From Streptomyces sp. TLI_235 (GTDB taxonomy: Bacteria > Actinomycetota > Actinomycetes > Streptomycetales > Streptomycetaceae), in assembly GCA_002300355.1 (NCBI GenBank), contig NSGV01000001.1, forward strand, positions 4,526,001 to 4,590,000: 64,000 nt of DNA, given 5' to 3'. Positions 15,691-23,903 of this stretch are shown one piece after another. The position numbers were made by a program, and so were the translations under genes. Within the stretch, counting starts at the first letter, position 1, and each line of letters opens with the position of its first letter. A model generated the notes under the pieces. It was given only the letters and a program-made list of their open reading frames with translations, was not told the DNA's origin and did not search any database.

Positions 15691-17040
15691 ATGGCCCGGG
15701 GCGGGCTCCTTGATCACGTCACGATCGCGTCCGAACTGCGCGCGCTCGCCGGACGGCCGGAACTCGGCGGCCGCCAGGCGGAACTGGACGCACTGGCCAC
15801 CGTCCTCGACGGCCGGGGCGACCCCGGGCCGTGGGCCGAACTCGACCTGCTGCACTCCTTCGTCCGCCCGGAGAGCATCACGCCGGCCGGGCGGCGCGAG
15901 GCCAGGGTCTGGTCGCTGATCGAGGTGGGCATCGGCGCCCTGGTCTTCGTGCCGCTGCTGGTCACCTGGTTCGGCCTGATGCGCGCCACCAGCGCGTACC
16001 AGGCCCTGATCGGAAGCGACCCGCGGCAGGCGGGGCGCCCCTTCCTCCAGCTGTGGCAGACCGGCTTCGACGGGCGGCTGGGCTCCTGGGCGGCGTTCGG
16101 CCACGTGGCGGCCGGCGCCAGTGCCGTGATCGGGCTGCTGCTGGTGCTGTCGGTGGTGCACGGCCTCAAGCGGAGCGGCGCCGAACGACGGGAGGCCGAG
16201 TCCGCCCGCGCGGCGGACGCGCTCCTCGGCGGCCTCGCCCCGCTGCTGACCCGCGCCCAGGTCGCCCTGTACGAGTACCGGCGGGCCTCGCCGCAGCGTT
16301 TCGCCGCCGAACTCACCGGCGCCGCACAGACCCTGGAGCGGCTCGGCGAGCAGGCGGTGCGGGTCCAGCGGGAACTCGGCAGCGCGGCGGACACCGTGCG
16401 CGACACCGTCACCGTCGCCCGGGAGCAACTCGCCGATGTGGACGCCTCGGTGGCCCCGCTGCGGGCCGCGGTCGGCGACGTCGAGCGGGCCGCCGGCCGG
16501 GTCGAGCAGGCGGTGGCCGCCGGGGCGGAGAAGGTGGCGGGGTCCGTCCGCGACGGCACTGCCGCCACCGACAGCCTGGTGGACCGCAGCGGCCTGCGAA
16601 TGGCCGAGGCGGCCGACGCCGTCCGGGACTCCACCCGGGCGGTCGGCGCGGAACTGGCTGATGCCGGTGAGCGGGTCGAGGAGGCCGTCCGCGACCTGGC
16701 GGCGGCGCAGCGGGGTTTCACCACCGGAACCGAGATCGCCGCCGACGTGAGCGGGCGGGTGCTGGAACGCCTCGACGAACTCGCCCGGCACGTCGCCGAC
16801 CTGGGCGAGCAGGTCGGCCGCGCGTCCGTGGCGGCCCTCACGGCCGCCCGGCACGCCGACGACACCGCCCGCCGGGCGGCCGACCACCTCCGCGAGCAGT
16901 CCGCAGCGCCCGCACCGGCCGGGCCGGCCGCCGCGCCCACCACCGACGCCGGCGCCAGGGCACACCCCGCCGGCCCGGCCGGGGCCGGCACCTCCCTGCT
17001 CGACGCGGAACCGCTGACGCTCCGCAAGGCGGCCCGGTGA
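15691..17040 (+). CDS. MotA/ZorA-like membrane protein with long coiled-coil tail
   Basis: 449-residue membrane protein. Two strong hydrophobic segments lie at about residues 74-97 (VWSLIEVGIGALVFVPLLV) and 133-158 (AAFGHVAAGASAVIGLLL). They are followed by about 260 residues of heptad-rich, Ala/Val/Arg/Glu coiled coil and a Pro/Ala-rich end. This layout matches ZorA/MotA/ExbB-type proton-channel subunits with a cytoplasmic tail; identity is inferred from architecture and from the neighbouring MotB-like gene. ATG 15691 follows GAGAGGGA by about 8 nt. It is the first gene of a five-gene overlapping operon, and its stop overlaps the next start (GTGA). Confidence 0.75.
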   Translation: MARGGLLDHVTIASELRALAGRPELGGRQAELDALATVLDGRGDPGPWAELDLLHSFVRPESITPAGRREARVWSLIEVGIGALVFVPLLVTWFGLMRATSAYQALIGSDPRQAGRPFLQLWQTGFDGRLGSWAAFGHVAAGASAVIGLLLVLSVVHGLKRSGAERREAESARAADALLGGLAPLLTRAQVALYEYRRASPQRFAAELTGAAQTLERLGEQAVRVQRELGSAADTVRDTVTVAREQLADVDASVAPLRAAVGDVERAAGRVEQAVAAGAEKVAGSVRDGTAATDSLVDRSGLRMAEAADAVRDSTRAVGAELADAGERVEEAVRDLAAAQRGFTTGTEIAADVSGRVLERLDELARHVADLGEQVGRASVAALTAARHADDTARRAADHLREQSAAPAPAGPAAAPTTDAGARAHPAGPAGAGTSLLDAEPLTLRKAAR

Positions 17041-17552
17041 CCCGCCGGCCTCACCCCGGACGCGCCCGGACCGGCCTGGGCATGGCGGGCTGGCTGTTCG
17101 CCGACATGCTGCTGGTGCTGGCACTGGTGGCGATGGGCGACCAGGGTGATCCGGTCGCCGCCGAGCGGTCCGCCCACCCCTCGGCGGCGCCGAGCGAGAG
17201 CCCGAGCGCCAGCCCGAGTGCCGGAGCCTCGGCGAGCCCGTCTCCGACGAGCACGGGACCGCGCGGTGTCGAGCACGACCCGGTGACCGTCCAGGTGTCC
17301 GGCGACGAGGCGGCGGCCGCCGCGCAGATCCGCACGGCCACCGAGGCGTACCGGGGCCGGCAGGCCGCCGTCGTCCTCACCTTCGGCAGCAACCGCGACC
17401 CCGGCCTCGGCCAGGCGTACGCGCACACCGTCAACGGGCTGCTGCCGCAGGCCCGGCCGGAGATGTTCGCGGCGACCACCACCCGGGACTTCATCTCGCT
17501 GGAGGACAACCCCCGGCACGCGTCCCTGGAGATCTACTTCTATACCCGGTGA
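17037..17552 (+). CDS. MotB/ZorB-like single-pass protein with intramembrane Asp
   Basis: 171 residues. One N-terminal membrane helix (about residues 15-34, WLFADMLLVLALVAMG) contains Asp23, matching the FAD placement of MotB/ZorB/ExbD proton-channel subunits. A Pro/Ser-rich linker (about 45-80) is followed by a compact alpha/beta domain (about 85-171) ending in ASLEIYFYTR. That domain would lie outside the membrane and could anchor the stator to the wall, but it lacks an obvious OmpA peptidoglycan signature. It starts at a GTG overlapping the previous stop. With the upstream gene it forms a predicted proton-driven stator pair. Confidence 0.72.
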   Translation: MTRRPHPGRARTGLGMAGWLFADMLLVLALVAMGDQGDPVAAERSAHPSAAPSESPSASPSAGASASPSPTSTGPRGVEHDPVTVQVSGDEAAAAAQIRTATEAYRGRQAAVVLTFGSNRDPGLGQAYAHTVNGLLPQARPEMFAATTTRDFISLEDNPRHASLEIYFYTR

Positions 17553-17599
17553 GCCCCTCCGGCTCCCGACCAGTCCCTCGACCCTGGAGACACAGCGCA

Positions 17600-18256
17600 G
17601 TGCAGATCCTGCCCTTCTACCTGGTGTGCGACGAGTCCGGCTCGATGTCCGGCGAGATCGACGTGCTCAACGACGCGCTCGTCGCGCTGCACCACGAGAT
17701 CAGCACCAACCCGACGATCTCCGACAAGACCCGCTTCGCGCTGATCGGCTTCTCCGACGAGGCCACGGAGCTGCAGCCGCTGGTCGACCTCGGGGAGGTG
17801 AGTGAGCTGCCGAGGCTGGAGGCGGGCGGGTTCACCTCCTTCGGGGCCGCCTTCCGGGTGCTCCGCTCGGCGATCGAGCGGGACGTCCCCGCGCTCAAGA
17901 CCGAGGGCCACGACGTCTACCGGCCGGTGGTCTTCTTCCTCTCCGACGGCGTCCCCACCGACGGCGACTGGGAGACGGCCCACGAGGCACTGCTCGGTTC
18001 GGCGTACCGGCCGCACATCATCGCGTTCGGCATCGGCACGGCGGACCGGGCCGTGATCGGCCAGGTCGCCACGTTCAAGGCCTTCATGCAGCAGGGCGAC
18101 GACGTGAAGCCCGCCGAGGCGCTCAAGGAGTTCGCCGGGAGCCTCACCCGCTCGATCGTCCGCTCCGCCAGCGGGGCCCGGGCGGGCGAGGGCATGAGCC
18201 TGCAGGTCGACGACCACGTGCCCGGGTTCACCAGCGTCTCGCTCGACAAGCTGTGA
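17600..18256 (+). CDS. TerY-like VWA-domain protein
   Basis: 218-residue stand-alone von Willebrand A protein starting LPFYLVCDESGSMSGEI. The MIDAS motif DESGSMS is at residues 11-17; the second metal loop is in GGFTSFGAAF and the third in FFLSDGVPTDG. Length and N-terminus match TerY-type VWA proteins. GTG 17600 has GGAGA about 9 nt upstream; 47 nt separate it from the ZorB-like gene. Its stop overlaps the PP2C start. VWA + PP2C + kinase is the known TerY-P triad of tellurite-resistance-related (Ter) stress systems. Confidence 0.9.
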   Translation: MQILPFYLVCDESGSMSGEIDVLNDALVALHHEISTNPTISDKTRFALIGFSDEATELQPLVDLGEVSELPRLEAGGFTSFGAAFRVLRSAIERDVPALKTEGHDVYRPVVFFLSDGVPTDGDWETAHEALLGSAYRPHIIAFGIGTADRAVIGQVATFKAFMQQGDDVKPAEALKEFAGSLTRSIVRSASGARAGEGMSLQVDDHVPGFTSVSLDKL

Positions 18257-19494
18257 ACGGGGGCGACCAGCCGATGAACGAGGAGCACGCCGGCCGGGCC
18301 GAATCCGTCCACCCGGCCCCGCACGGCACCGTCCCCGCGGGGGATTGGCCTTGGACGCAGCCGCCGGACACCCGGCGGACCGACCGGCCATGGGAGCAGC
18401 AGTCGGCCCCGCTGTACGTCGACCACCTGGCCGGATACCCGGCGGACCCCGACCCGCGGTTCTGGGGGGCCGGACCGGTCGAGGCCCCGGCGGCGGCTCC
18501 CTCCGGGTACGCGCCGCCGGCGGCGGGCCGGCGGCAGTCGGCCGCGGTGGAGGAGACCATGCCCATCGCCGTCCTGCGGCCGGACCCGGACCGCCCCGGA
18601 CCGCAACCCGCCCCCGGCCCCGCCGCGCACGCCGGTGCCCGCCCGCCCGCCTATCCGGCCGAGCCGGGCGAACTGACCGAGGTGGGTTCGGACCCGTTCG
18701 CCGTCATGGTCCCCGACAGCGTGGTCGACGGCGGCACCGTCGGCGCCGCCGCCGTCCGGGCCGTCTCGCTCCGCGGGGACTCCCACCGCTACGCGAGGGA
18801 GTGCCGGCAGGACTCGGTGCTGCTCGCCCGGGTGGGCGCCCTCGCCGTGCTCGCGGTGGCCGACGGTGTCGGCTCGGCCCGCTACGCGCACCGCGGTTCG
18901 GCCGGCGCGTGCCGACTGCTGGTCAGCTGCCTCGCCCCGCAGGCCGACCGGCTGTCCGCGGCGCTGCTCGCCGGGGACCGGGACGCCTTCGCCCGCCACG
19001 CCGGCGTGGTCATGGGCAGGGTGGCCGCGCGGCTGCAGGAGGAGGCCGACAAGCAGGGCCACGCCCCGGCCGACTACTCCACCACGCTCCGGGCGCTGCT
19101 GGTGCCGACCGACCCGCAGTCCCCGGTCCGCGGATTCCTCGCCGTCGGCGACGGCGGACTGTTCCGGCTGCGCGGCGGCCACTGGGTGCTGCTGGAGCAG
19201 ACCGCGGGCGACGGCGCCGTCTTCGACACCGGCACCGAGGCGCTGCCGGTGAACTTCGGCGCCCCGGTCGCCGAGCTGATCACCGACGGGCAGCCCGGCG
19301 ACCTCCTGGTGATGTGCACCGACGGCCTCGCCAACCCGCTGACCAAGGAACCGGCCGTGGCGGACTTCCTGGCCCGGCAGTGGGGCACCGGCCAGGTGCC
19401 CGGACTCGCCGACTTCCTCTGGCAGGCCCAGATCCGGGCCCGCAGCTACGACGACGACCGCAGCGTGGTCTGCCTCTGGGAGAGCGCGCAGTGA
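18253..19494 (+). CDS. PP2C-family Ser/Thr phosphatase
   Basis: 413 residues. The first 140 or so are Pro/Ala-rich and of low complexity (a likely flexible or docking tail). The rest is a PP2C fold with VLAVADGVGS (metal-binding Asp204), FLAVGDGGLFRL, LLVMCTDGLANPL and the terminal DDRSVVCLW. It is predicted to remove phosphates placed by the neighbouring kinase-like protein. GTG 18253 overlaps the TerY-like stop; an in-frame ATG at 18274 is an alternative. Its stop overlaps the kinase start, so expression of the triad is coupled. Confidence 0.92.
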   Translation: MNGGDQPMNEEHAGRAESVHPAPHGTVPAGDWPWTQPPDTRRTDRPWEQQSAPLYVDHLAGYPADPDPRFWGAGPVEAPAAAPSGYAPPAAGRRQSAAVEETMPIAVLRPDPDRPGPQPAPGPAAHAGARPPAYPAEPGELTEVGSDPFAVMVPDSVVDGGTVGAAAVRAVSLRGDSHRYARECRQDSVLLARVGALAVLAVADGVGSARYAHRGSAGACRLLVSCLAPQADRLSAALLAGDRDAFARHAGVVMGRVAARLQEEADKQGHAPADYSTTLRALLVPTDPQSPVRGFLAVGDGGLFRLRGGHWVLLEQTAGDGAVFDTGTEALPVNFGAPVAELITDGQPGDLLVMCTDGLANPLTKEPAVADFLARQWGTGQVPGLADFLWQAQIRARSYDDDRSVVCLWESAQ

Positions 19495-20468
19495 GGGGGG
19501 CGGTGACCACCGCCGTCGCCGACGGACGGGACGTCGACCGGGCCGACCTCTCCCTCGACGGGATCGTCGGCGCCGGCGGCCAGGGCCGGATCCACCGGCT
19601 CCACGGCGGCGCCGACCTGCTGTACAAGGAGTACCTCGAGCCGTCCCGGGTGCAGGGGGCCGCACTGGCCGACCTGGTGGAGCTGCGCCGCGGCCTCGAC
19701 GAGACCGAACGCGGGGCGCTGGACGCCCGCTCGGCCTGGCCGCTGGCCCGGGTGCTCGAGGGCGGCCGGTGCACCGGCTTCCTGATGCGCACCGCCCCGG
19801 AGAGCATGCGCTGGCAGACCGGGGCCGGCAGCCGGAAGCTGATCGAGCTGCAGTACCTGCTGCACCCGGAGCGGCCGGCGACCGCCGGTGTGGTGGGACC
19901 GGCACCCGCGCAGCGCCTGGCACTCGGCAGGGCGATCGTGGACCTGCTCGCCGGACGCCACCGCCACGGCCTGGTCGTCGGGAACCTCTCGCAGGCCAAC
20001 ATCCTCTGGACGGTGGTGCCCGAGCCGGAGGTGTTCCTGATCGACTGCGACGGCATCCGGCGGGCCGGTGCCCGCCCGGTGCTGGAACAGGCGGAGACCC
20101 CGGACTGGGGCGACCCGCTCTCGCCGTTCGGCAGCGACGCCACGGTGGACAGCGACCGCTACAAGGCGGCGCTGGCCGTCGGCCGGGTGCTGGCGCAGAA
20201 CGCCTACCTGGCGCCGGGGACACCGCTGGTGCCGCTGCCCGGCGTGCTGAACGACCGGCAGGACGCCGCGGTGCGACGGCTCTGGCAGCAGGCCGCCGGC
20301 CCGTTCGGCACCCGCCCCGAGCTGCGCGCCTGGTCGGCGGCCCTGGACGAACGAGGCGTCATCCCGGTGCCGCGGCTGCGGCCCGCGCCGCCCCGGCCCG
20401 TCGACACCTCGCTGTTCGGCAACCGCCGCGGCCCCCGCGGCAGCATCCCGACCCCTCCCACCTCCTGA
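19491..20468 (+). CDS. TerY-P-type protein kinase-like protein (catalytic Asp replaced)
   Basis: 325 residues with a protein-kinase-like core: glycine loop GAGGQG, ATP-binding Lys46 in LLYKEYLE, catalytic-loop equivalent GNLSQANIL and metal-binding DCDG (Asp185). The position that normally holds the catalytic Asp (GDL.xxNI in related kinases) is Asn165, so phosphotransfer may be weak or lost. The C-terminus is a Pro/Arg-rich tail. GTG 19491 overlaps the PP2C stop and has GGGAGAG just upstream; GTG 19503 is possible. It is the last gene of the motor/TerY-P operon. Confidence 0.8.
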   Translation: MRGAVTTAVADGRDVDRADLSLDGIVGAGGQGRIHRLHGGADLLYKEYLEPSRVQGAALADLVELRRGLDETERGALDARSAWPLARVLEGGRCTGFLMRTAPESMRWQTGAGSRKLIELQYLLHPERPATAGVVGPAPAQRLALGRAIVDLLAGRHRHGLVVGNLSQANILWTVVPEPEVFLIDCDGIRRAGARPVLEQAETPDWGDPLSPFGSDATVDSDRYKAALAVGRVLAQNAYLAPGTPLVPLPGVLNDRQDAAVRRLWQQAAGPFGTRPELRAWSAALDERGVIPVPRLRPAPPRPVDTSLFGNRRGPRGSIPTPPTS

Positions 20469-20544
20469 AGGACACCCACGAGGCGGCCCGGCACGGCCGG
20501 TAATCAGTGGCGGCCGCGTCGGGCGCCCGCGTAGCGTCCCGGCC

Positions 20545-21288
20545 ATGAACGCCAAGCGGCCCCTGATCGCCGTCCTCACCGGCGCGGGCATCTCCACCGA
20601 CTCCGGCATTCCCGACTACCGCGGCCCCAACGGCCTGTGGCAGCGCGATCCGAAGGCGCAGGAGCTGGTCACCATCGGCCCCTACCTCGCGGATTCGGAC
20701 GTCCGCCGGCGCTCCTGGCAGCTGCGGCGGGAGACCGGCGCGCTCGGCGCCGAACCCAACGCCGGGCACCACGCCCTGGTCGAACTGGAGCGGTCCGGGC
20801 TGCCGGTGCGCGTCCTCACCCAGAACGTCGACGGCCTGCACCAGCGTTCCGGCCTGCCGGAGCGCAAGGTCCTCGAACTCCACGGCACCGCCCACCGGGT
20901 GCAGTGCGTCCGCTGCCGGGTGCGCACCCCGATGGCGGAGGCGCTCGCCCGCGTCGAGGCCGGCGAACCCGACCCGGCCTGCCTCGACTGCGGCGGCGTG
21001 CTCAAGCCCTGCACCGTGATGTTCGGCGAGATGCTCGACGAGCGGGTCCTCGCCCAGGCCGCGGCGATCGCCCAGAACTGCGACCTGTTCCTCGCCGTCG
21101 GCACGCTGCTGCAGGTCCACCCGGCGGCCGGCCTCGCCCAGGTCGCCGTCGACCACGGCGCCACGCTGATCGTCGTCAACGCCGCCCCGACGCCGTACAA
21201 CGAGGCCGCGGCCGAGGTGATCCGCGAACCCATCTCACAGGCGCTGCCGCCGCTGGTCCGCCGGATCGTCGCCGGCGACCTGGGCTGA
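20545..21288 (+). CDS. Sir2-family NAD-dependent protein deacylase
   Basis: 247-residue sirtuin. GAGIS is at 14-18, followed by GIPDYRGPNGLW; TQNVDGLH is at 92-99 and the catalytic His113 is in LELHG. The zinc site is Cys121, Cys124, Cys146, Cys149. It uses NAD to remove acyl groups from lysine, giving nicotinamide and O-acyl-ADP-ribose; some bacterial sirtuins instead transfer or hydrolyse ADP-ribose. A TAGCGT -10-like box at 20532-20537 ends 7 nt before the ATG and no ribosome site is visible, so the mRNA may be leaderless. It is convergent with the next gene, 9 nt apart. Confidence 0.96.
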   Translation: MNAKRPLIAVLTGAGISTDSGIPDYRGPNGLWQRDPKAQELVTIGPYLADSDVRRRSWQLRRETGALGAEPNAGHHALVELERSGLPVRVLTQNVDGLHQRSGLPERKVLELHGTAHRVQCVRCRVRTPMAEALARVEAGEPDPACLDCGGVLKPCTVMFGEMLDERVLAQAAAIAQNCDLFLAVGTLLQVHPAAGLAQVAVDHGATLIVVNAAPTPYNEAAAEVIREPISQALPPLVRRIVAGDLG

Positions 21289-21297
21289 CCGCCGCCG

Positions 21298-22521
21298 TCA
21301 CAGCCAGGCGATCAACCGCGGCGTGCCGCGGTCCGTCCCCGGCAGCACCGCCCGGCCGCGGACCGGCGCGGTGAACGGGAGGCCGACGACGGCGACCGGC
21401 CGGGCACCCGGCGCCAGGTCGAGCCGGTACAGGGCCGCCTCGCCGTAGCGGACGCCGAGGAAGGCGAGCGCGTGCCCGTCGGGGGAGAGGACCGCGTCGG
21501 TCGGCCGCGGCCCGTCGGCGGGCAGCAACTGCTCCACCTGTTCGACGGCGGTGAAGTCCGCCGTGAACACCACCCGGTCGAGGTTGTCCTCGGAGGCGCA
21601 GAGCAGCGTCCGCCCGTCCAGCCAGAGCCGGGGCGTGCACCACGGCACCCGCTCGGACCCGGGCAGCGCGCCGCCCCGGTCGCCCCGTCCGATCCGCACG
21701 GGCTCGACGTACCGGGGGCCGTACGAGGACGCCGGATCGCCGCGGTGCCAGAGCACCGCGCCCCCGTCGGCGAACCCGGCCGCGACCTCGCCGCCCGGCG
21801 CGACCACCACCTCGTCCGCCTTGGTCTCCAGCGGGCGGGCCGGCCAGATCCGGTCGCCGTCCAGCGCGAAGTCCGGGCCGGGCACCGCACCGCGGTCGAC
21901 CGGCGCGGCCGCCGGCGCCGCCAGGTCGTGCGAGGCGGCCCTGCCGTCGGCGGTCGCCCACCAGAGCACGGAGCTGCCGGTGCGGAAGAGCGCCCCGCGC
22001 CCGTCCGGCACGGCGCCGTGCTCGGCCGCGGTGGCACGGCCGTCCGCCAGGGCGAAGGCGGCCGCGGCCCGGCCCGAGCCGCCCGGCCCCGGGACCGTTC
22101 CCGCCAGCAGGGTGAAGTCGGCGTTGAACCGCTGCCGTTCGGCGGCGGCCGCCGTGTAGCGCGGCGGACCGCACAGCCCCGGTGCGGTCGCACCGTCCGG
22201 CAGCACGGCCGCCCGCTCGTCCGAGACCCGGCCCTCGGCCGCCACGACGGCCTGGACGGTCACCAGGTCCGCCTTGCCGTCCGCGGTGGTCGGCGAAGCC
22301 ACACCCCACCGGTCGCACCAGGCGACCAGCAGCCGGCCCGGCCCGGCGATCGAACCGCCGGCACCGGGCACCACGGGTGCGAGCGGCGCGGCCGCACCGC
22401 CGGGCCCGCTGCCCGATGCGGCGGGCGCCGCCCCACCGTCGGCCCGGCAGGCCGGCACCGCAGCCAGCAGAACGGCGACCGGCAGCACGGCCAGCCGGAC
22501 GCCCGGGAATCGACGACGCAT
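21298..22521 (-). CDS. Secreted lipoprotein, possible beta-propeller
   Basis: 407 residues. The signal peptide has an arginine-rich start and a lipobox ending LAAVPAC (Cys27 or so), then an Ala/Gly/Pro linker. The rest contains repeated short beta-rich units with Trp/Asp turns (DAVLSPDGHALAFLGV, TADGRAASHDLA), suggestive of a WD40/TolB-like propeller; I do not recognise a specific family. ATG 22521 has AAGGGGGA four nt upstream. It is the only extracytoplasmic protein in this accessory block besides the stator-like pair. No function assigned. Confidence 0.8.
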   Translation of the reverse strand: MRRRFPGVRLAVLPVAVLLAAVPACRADGGAAPAASGSGPGGAAAPLAPVVPGAGGSIAGPGRLLVAWCDRWGVASPTTADGKADLVTVQAVVAAEGRVSDERAAVLPDGATAPGLCGPPRYTAAAAERQRFNADFTLLAGTVPGPGGSGRAAAAFALADGRATAAEHGAVPDGRGALFRTGSSVLWWATADGRAASHDLAAPAAAPVDRGAVPGPDFALDGDRIWPARPLETKADEVVVAPGGEVAAGFADGGAVLWHRGDPASSYGPRYVEPVRIGRGDRGGALPGSERVPWCTPRLWLDGRTLLCASEDNLDRVVFTADFTAVEQVEQLLPADGPRPTDAVLSPDGHALAFLGVRYGEAALYRLDLAPGARPVAVVGLPFTAPVRGRAVLPGTDRGTPRLIAWL

Positions 22522-22681
22522 CAGTCCCCCTTCGGCGCACGCTTGGGCACCCGACGGCCCACCCCCGAACGCGCCCGCTCGATGTGCGGCCCGCACGCTA
22601 CCAGCCGGGCCCGAGCACCCCGGCCGCCCCGTCCGGGTGCCGCGCGTAGCATGGCAGCGCCCGAGCACCAGGGAGGTCACC

Positions 22682-23893
22682 GTGCCGACAGCAGCCTTCG
22701 ACCCGTGGTCGGCGGCCTTCGTCGCCCACCCGTACGACGCCTACGCCGAACTCCGCGCGAAGGCGCCCGTCAGCTGGTACGAGCCCAGCCGGCAGTGGCT
22801 GGTCGCCCGGCACGCCGACGTCTCCGCCCTGCTGCGCGACCGCCGGCTCGGCCGCACCTACACCCACCGCTACACCCACGCCGAGTTCGGCCGGCCCGAA
22901 CCCGACCCCGCGCACGAGCCCTTCCACACCCTCAACGACCACGGCCTGCTCGACCTGGAGGCCCCCGACCACACCCGGATCCGCCGGCTGGTCGCCAAGG
23001 CCTTCACCCCGCGCCGGGTCGAGTCGCTGCGTCCCACCGTCGCCCGGCTCGCCGACGACCTCGTCACCGGCCTGCTCGCCGACGGCGGCGGCGACCTGAT
23101 CGCCGCGGTCGCCGAACCGCTGCCGGTCGCCGTCATCGCCGAAATGCTCGGCGTCCCCGAGAGCGACCGCCACCTGCTCCGCCCCTGGTCCGCCGACATC
23201 ACCGGCATGTTCGAACTCAACCCGAGCGAGGAGACCGCGCAGCGCGCCGTCCGCGCCAGTACCGAGTTCTCCGACTACCTGCGCGCCCTGATCCGGCAGC
23301 GCCGGACCGACCCCGGCGAGGACCTGATCAGCGCTCTCGCCCTGGTCGCCGACGACGGCGACGTGCTCAGCGAACAGGAGGTCGTCTCCACCTGCGTCCT
23401 GCTGCTCAACGCCGGACACGAGGCCACCGTCAACACCACCGGCAACGGCTGGTGGGCGCTGTTCCGCAACCCCGGCGAACTCGCCCGGCTGCGCGCCTCG
23501 GTGGACGAACTGCTGCCCACGGCCGTCGAGGAGCTGATGCGCTGGGACACCCCCCTGCAGATGTTCGAACGCTGGGTGCTGGAGGACATCGAGGTCGGCG
23601 GCGTCCGCATCCCGCGCGGCTCCGAGGTCGCCCTGCTCTTCGGCTCCGCCAACCGCGACCCCGAGCGGTTCACCGACCCCGACCGGCTCGACGTCGGCCG
23701 CACCGACAACCCGCACATCACCTTCGGCGCCGGAATCCATTTCTGTCTCGGCGCCCCGCTCGCCAGACTGGAGCTCAACGAGTCCTACGGAGCGCTGCTC
23801 CGTCGGGCGCCGGGCCTGCGGCTGGTCCGCGAGCCCGACTGGCGCCCCGGGTACGTGATCCGCGGACTCGACGCGTTGGTGGTCGAAGTCTGA
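22682..23893 (+). CDS. Cytochrome P450
   Basis: 403-residue soluble bacterial P450. The heme loop is FGAGIHFCLGAPLAR with ligand Cys355; the K-helix ExxR is in EELMR. The I-helix reads LLNAGHEATVN, where the usual acid-Thr pair appears as Glu-Ala-Thr, so the oxygen-activating Thr is shifted by one. GTG 22682 follows GGGAGGT; a TAGCAT -10-like box lies at 22647-22652. There is no ferredoxin or reductase gene nearby. The DraG-like hydrolase begins 11 nt downstream, so the two are probably co-transcribed. Substrate unknown. Confidence 0.97.
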   Translation: MPTAAFDPWSAAFVAHPYDAYAELRAKAPVSWYEPSRQWLVARHADVSALLRDRRLGRTYTHRYTHAEFGRPEPDPAHEPFHTLNDHGLLDLEAPDHTRIRRLVAKAFTPRRVESLRPTVARLADDLVTGLLADGGGDLIAAVAEPLPVAVIAEMLGVPESDRHLLRPWSADITGMFELNPSEETAQRAVRASTEFSDYLRALIRQRRTDPGEDLISALALVADDGDVLSEQEVVSTCVLLLNAGHEATVNTTGNGWWALFRNPGELARLRASVDELLPTAVEELMRWDTPLQMFERWVLEDIEVGGVRIPRGSEVALLFGSANRDPERFTDPDRLDVGRTDNPHITFGAGIHFCLGAPLARLELNESYGALLRRAPGLRLVREPDWRPGYVIRGLDALVVEV

Positions 23894-23903
23894 GGAGGGT
23901 GCC

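Noticed and set aside
15691..17552. Calling the pair a bona fide Zorya system
   Set aside because: No ZorC, ZorD or ZorE homologue is seen; only the ZorAB-like architecture is supported.
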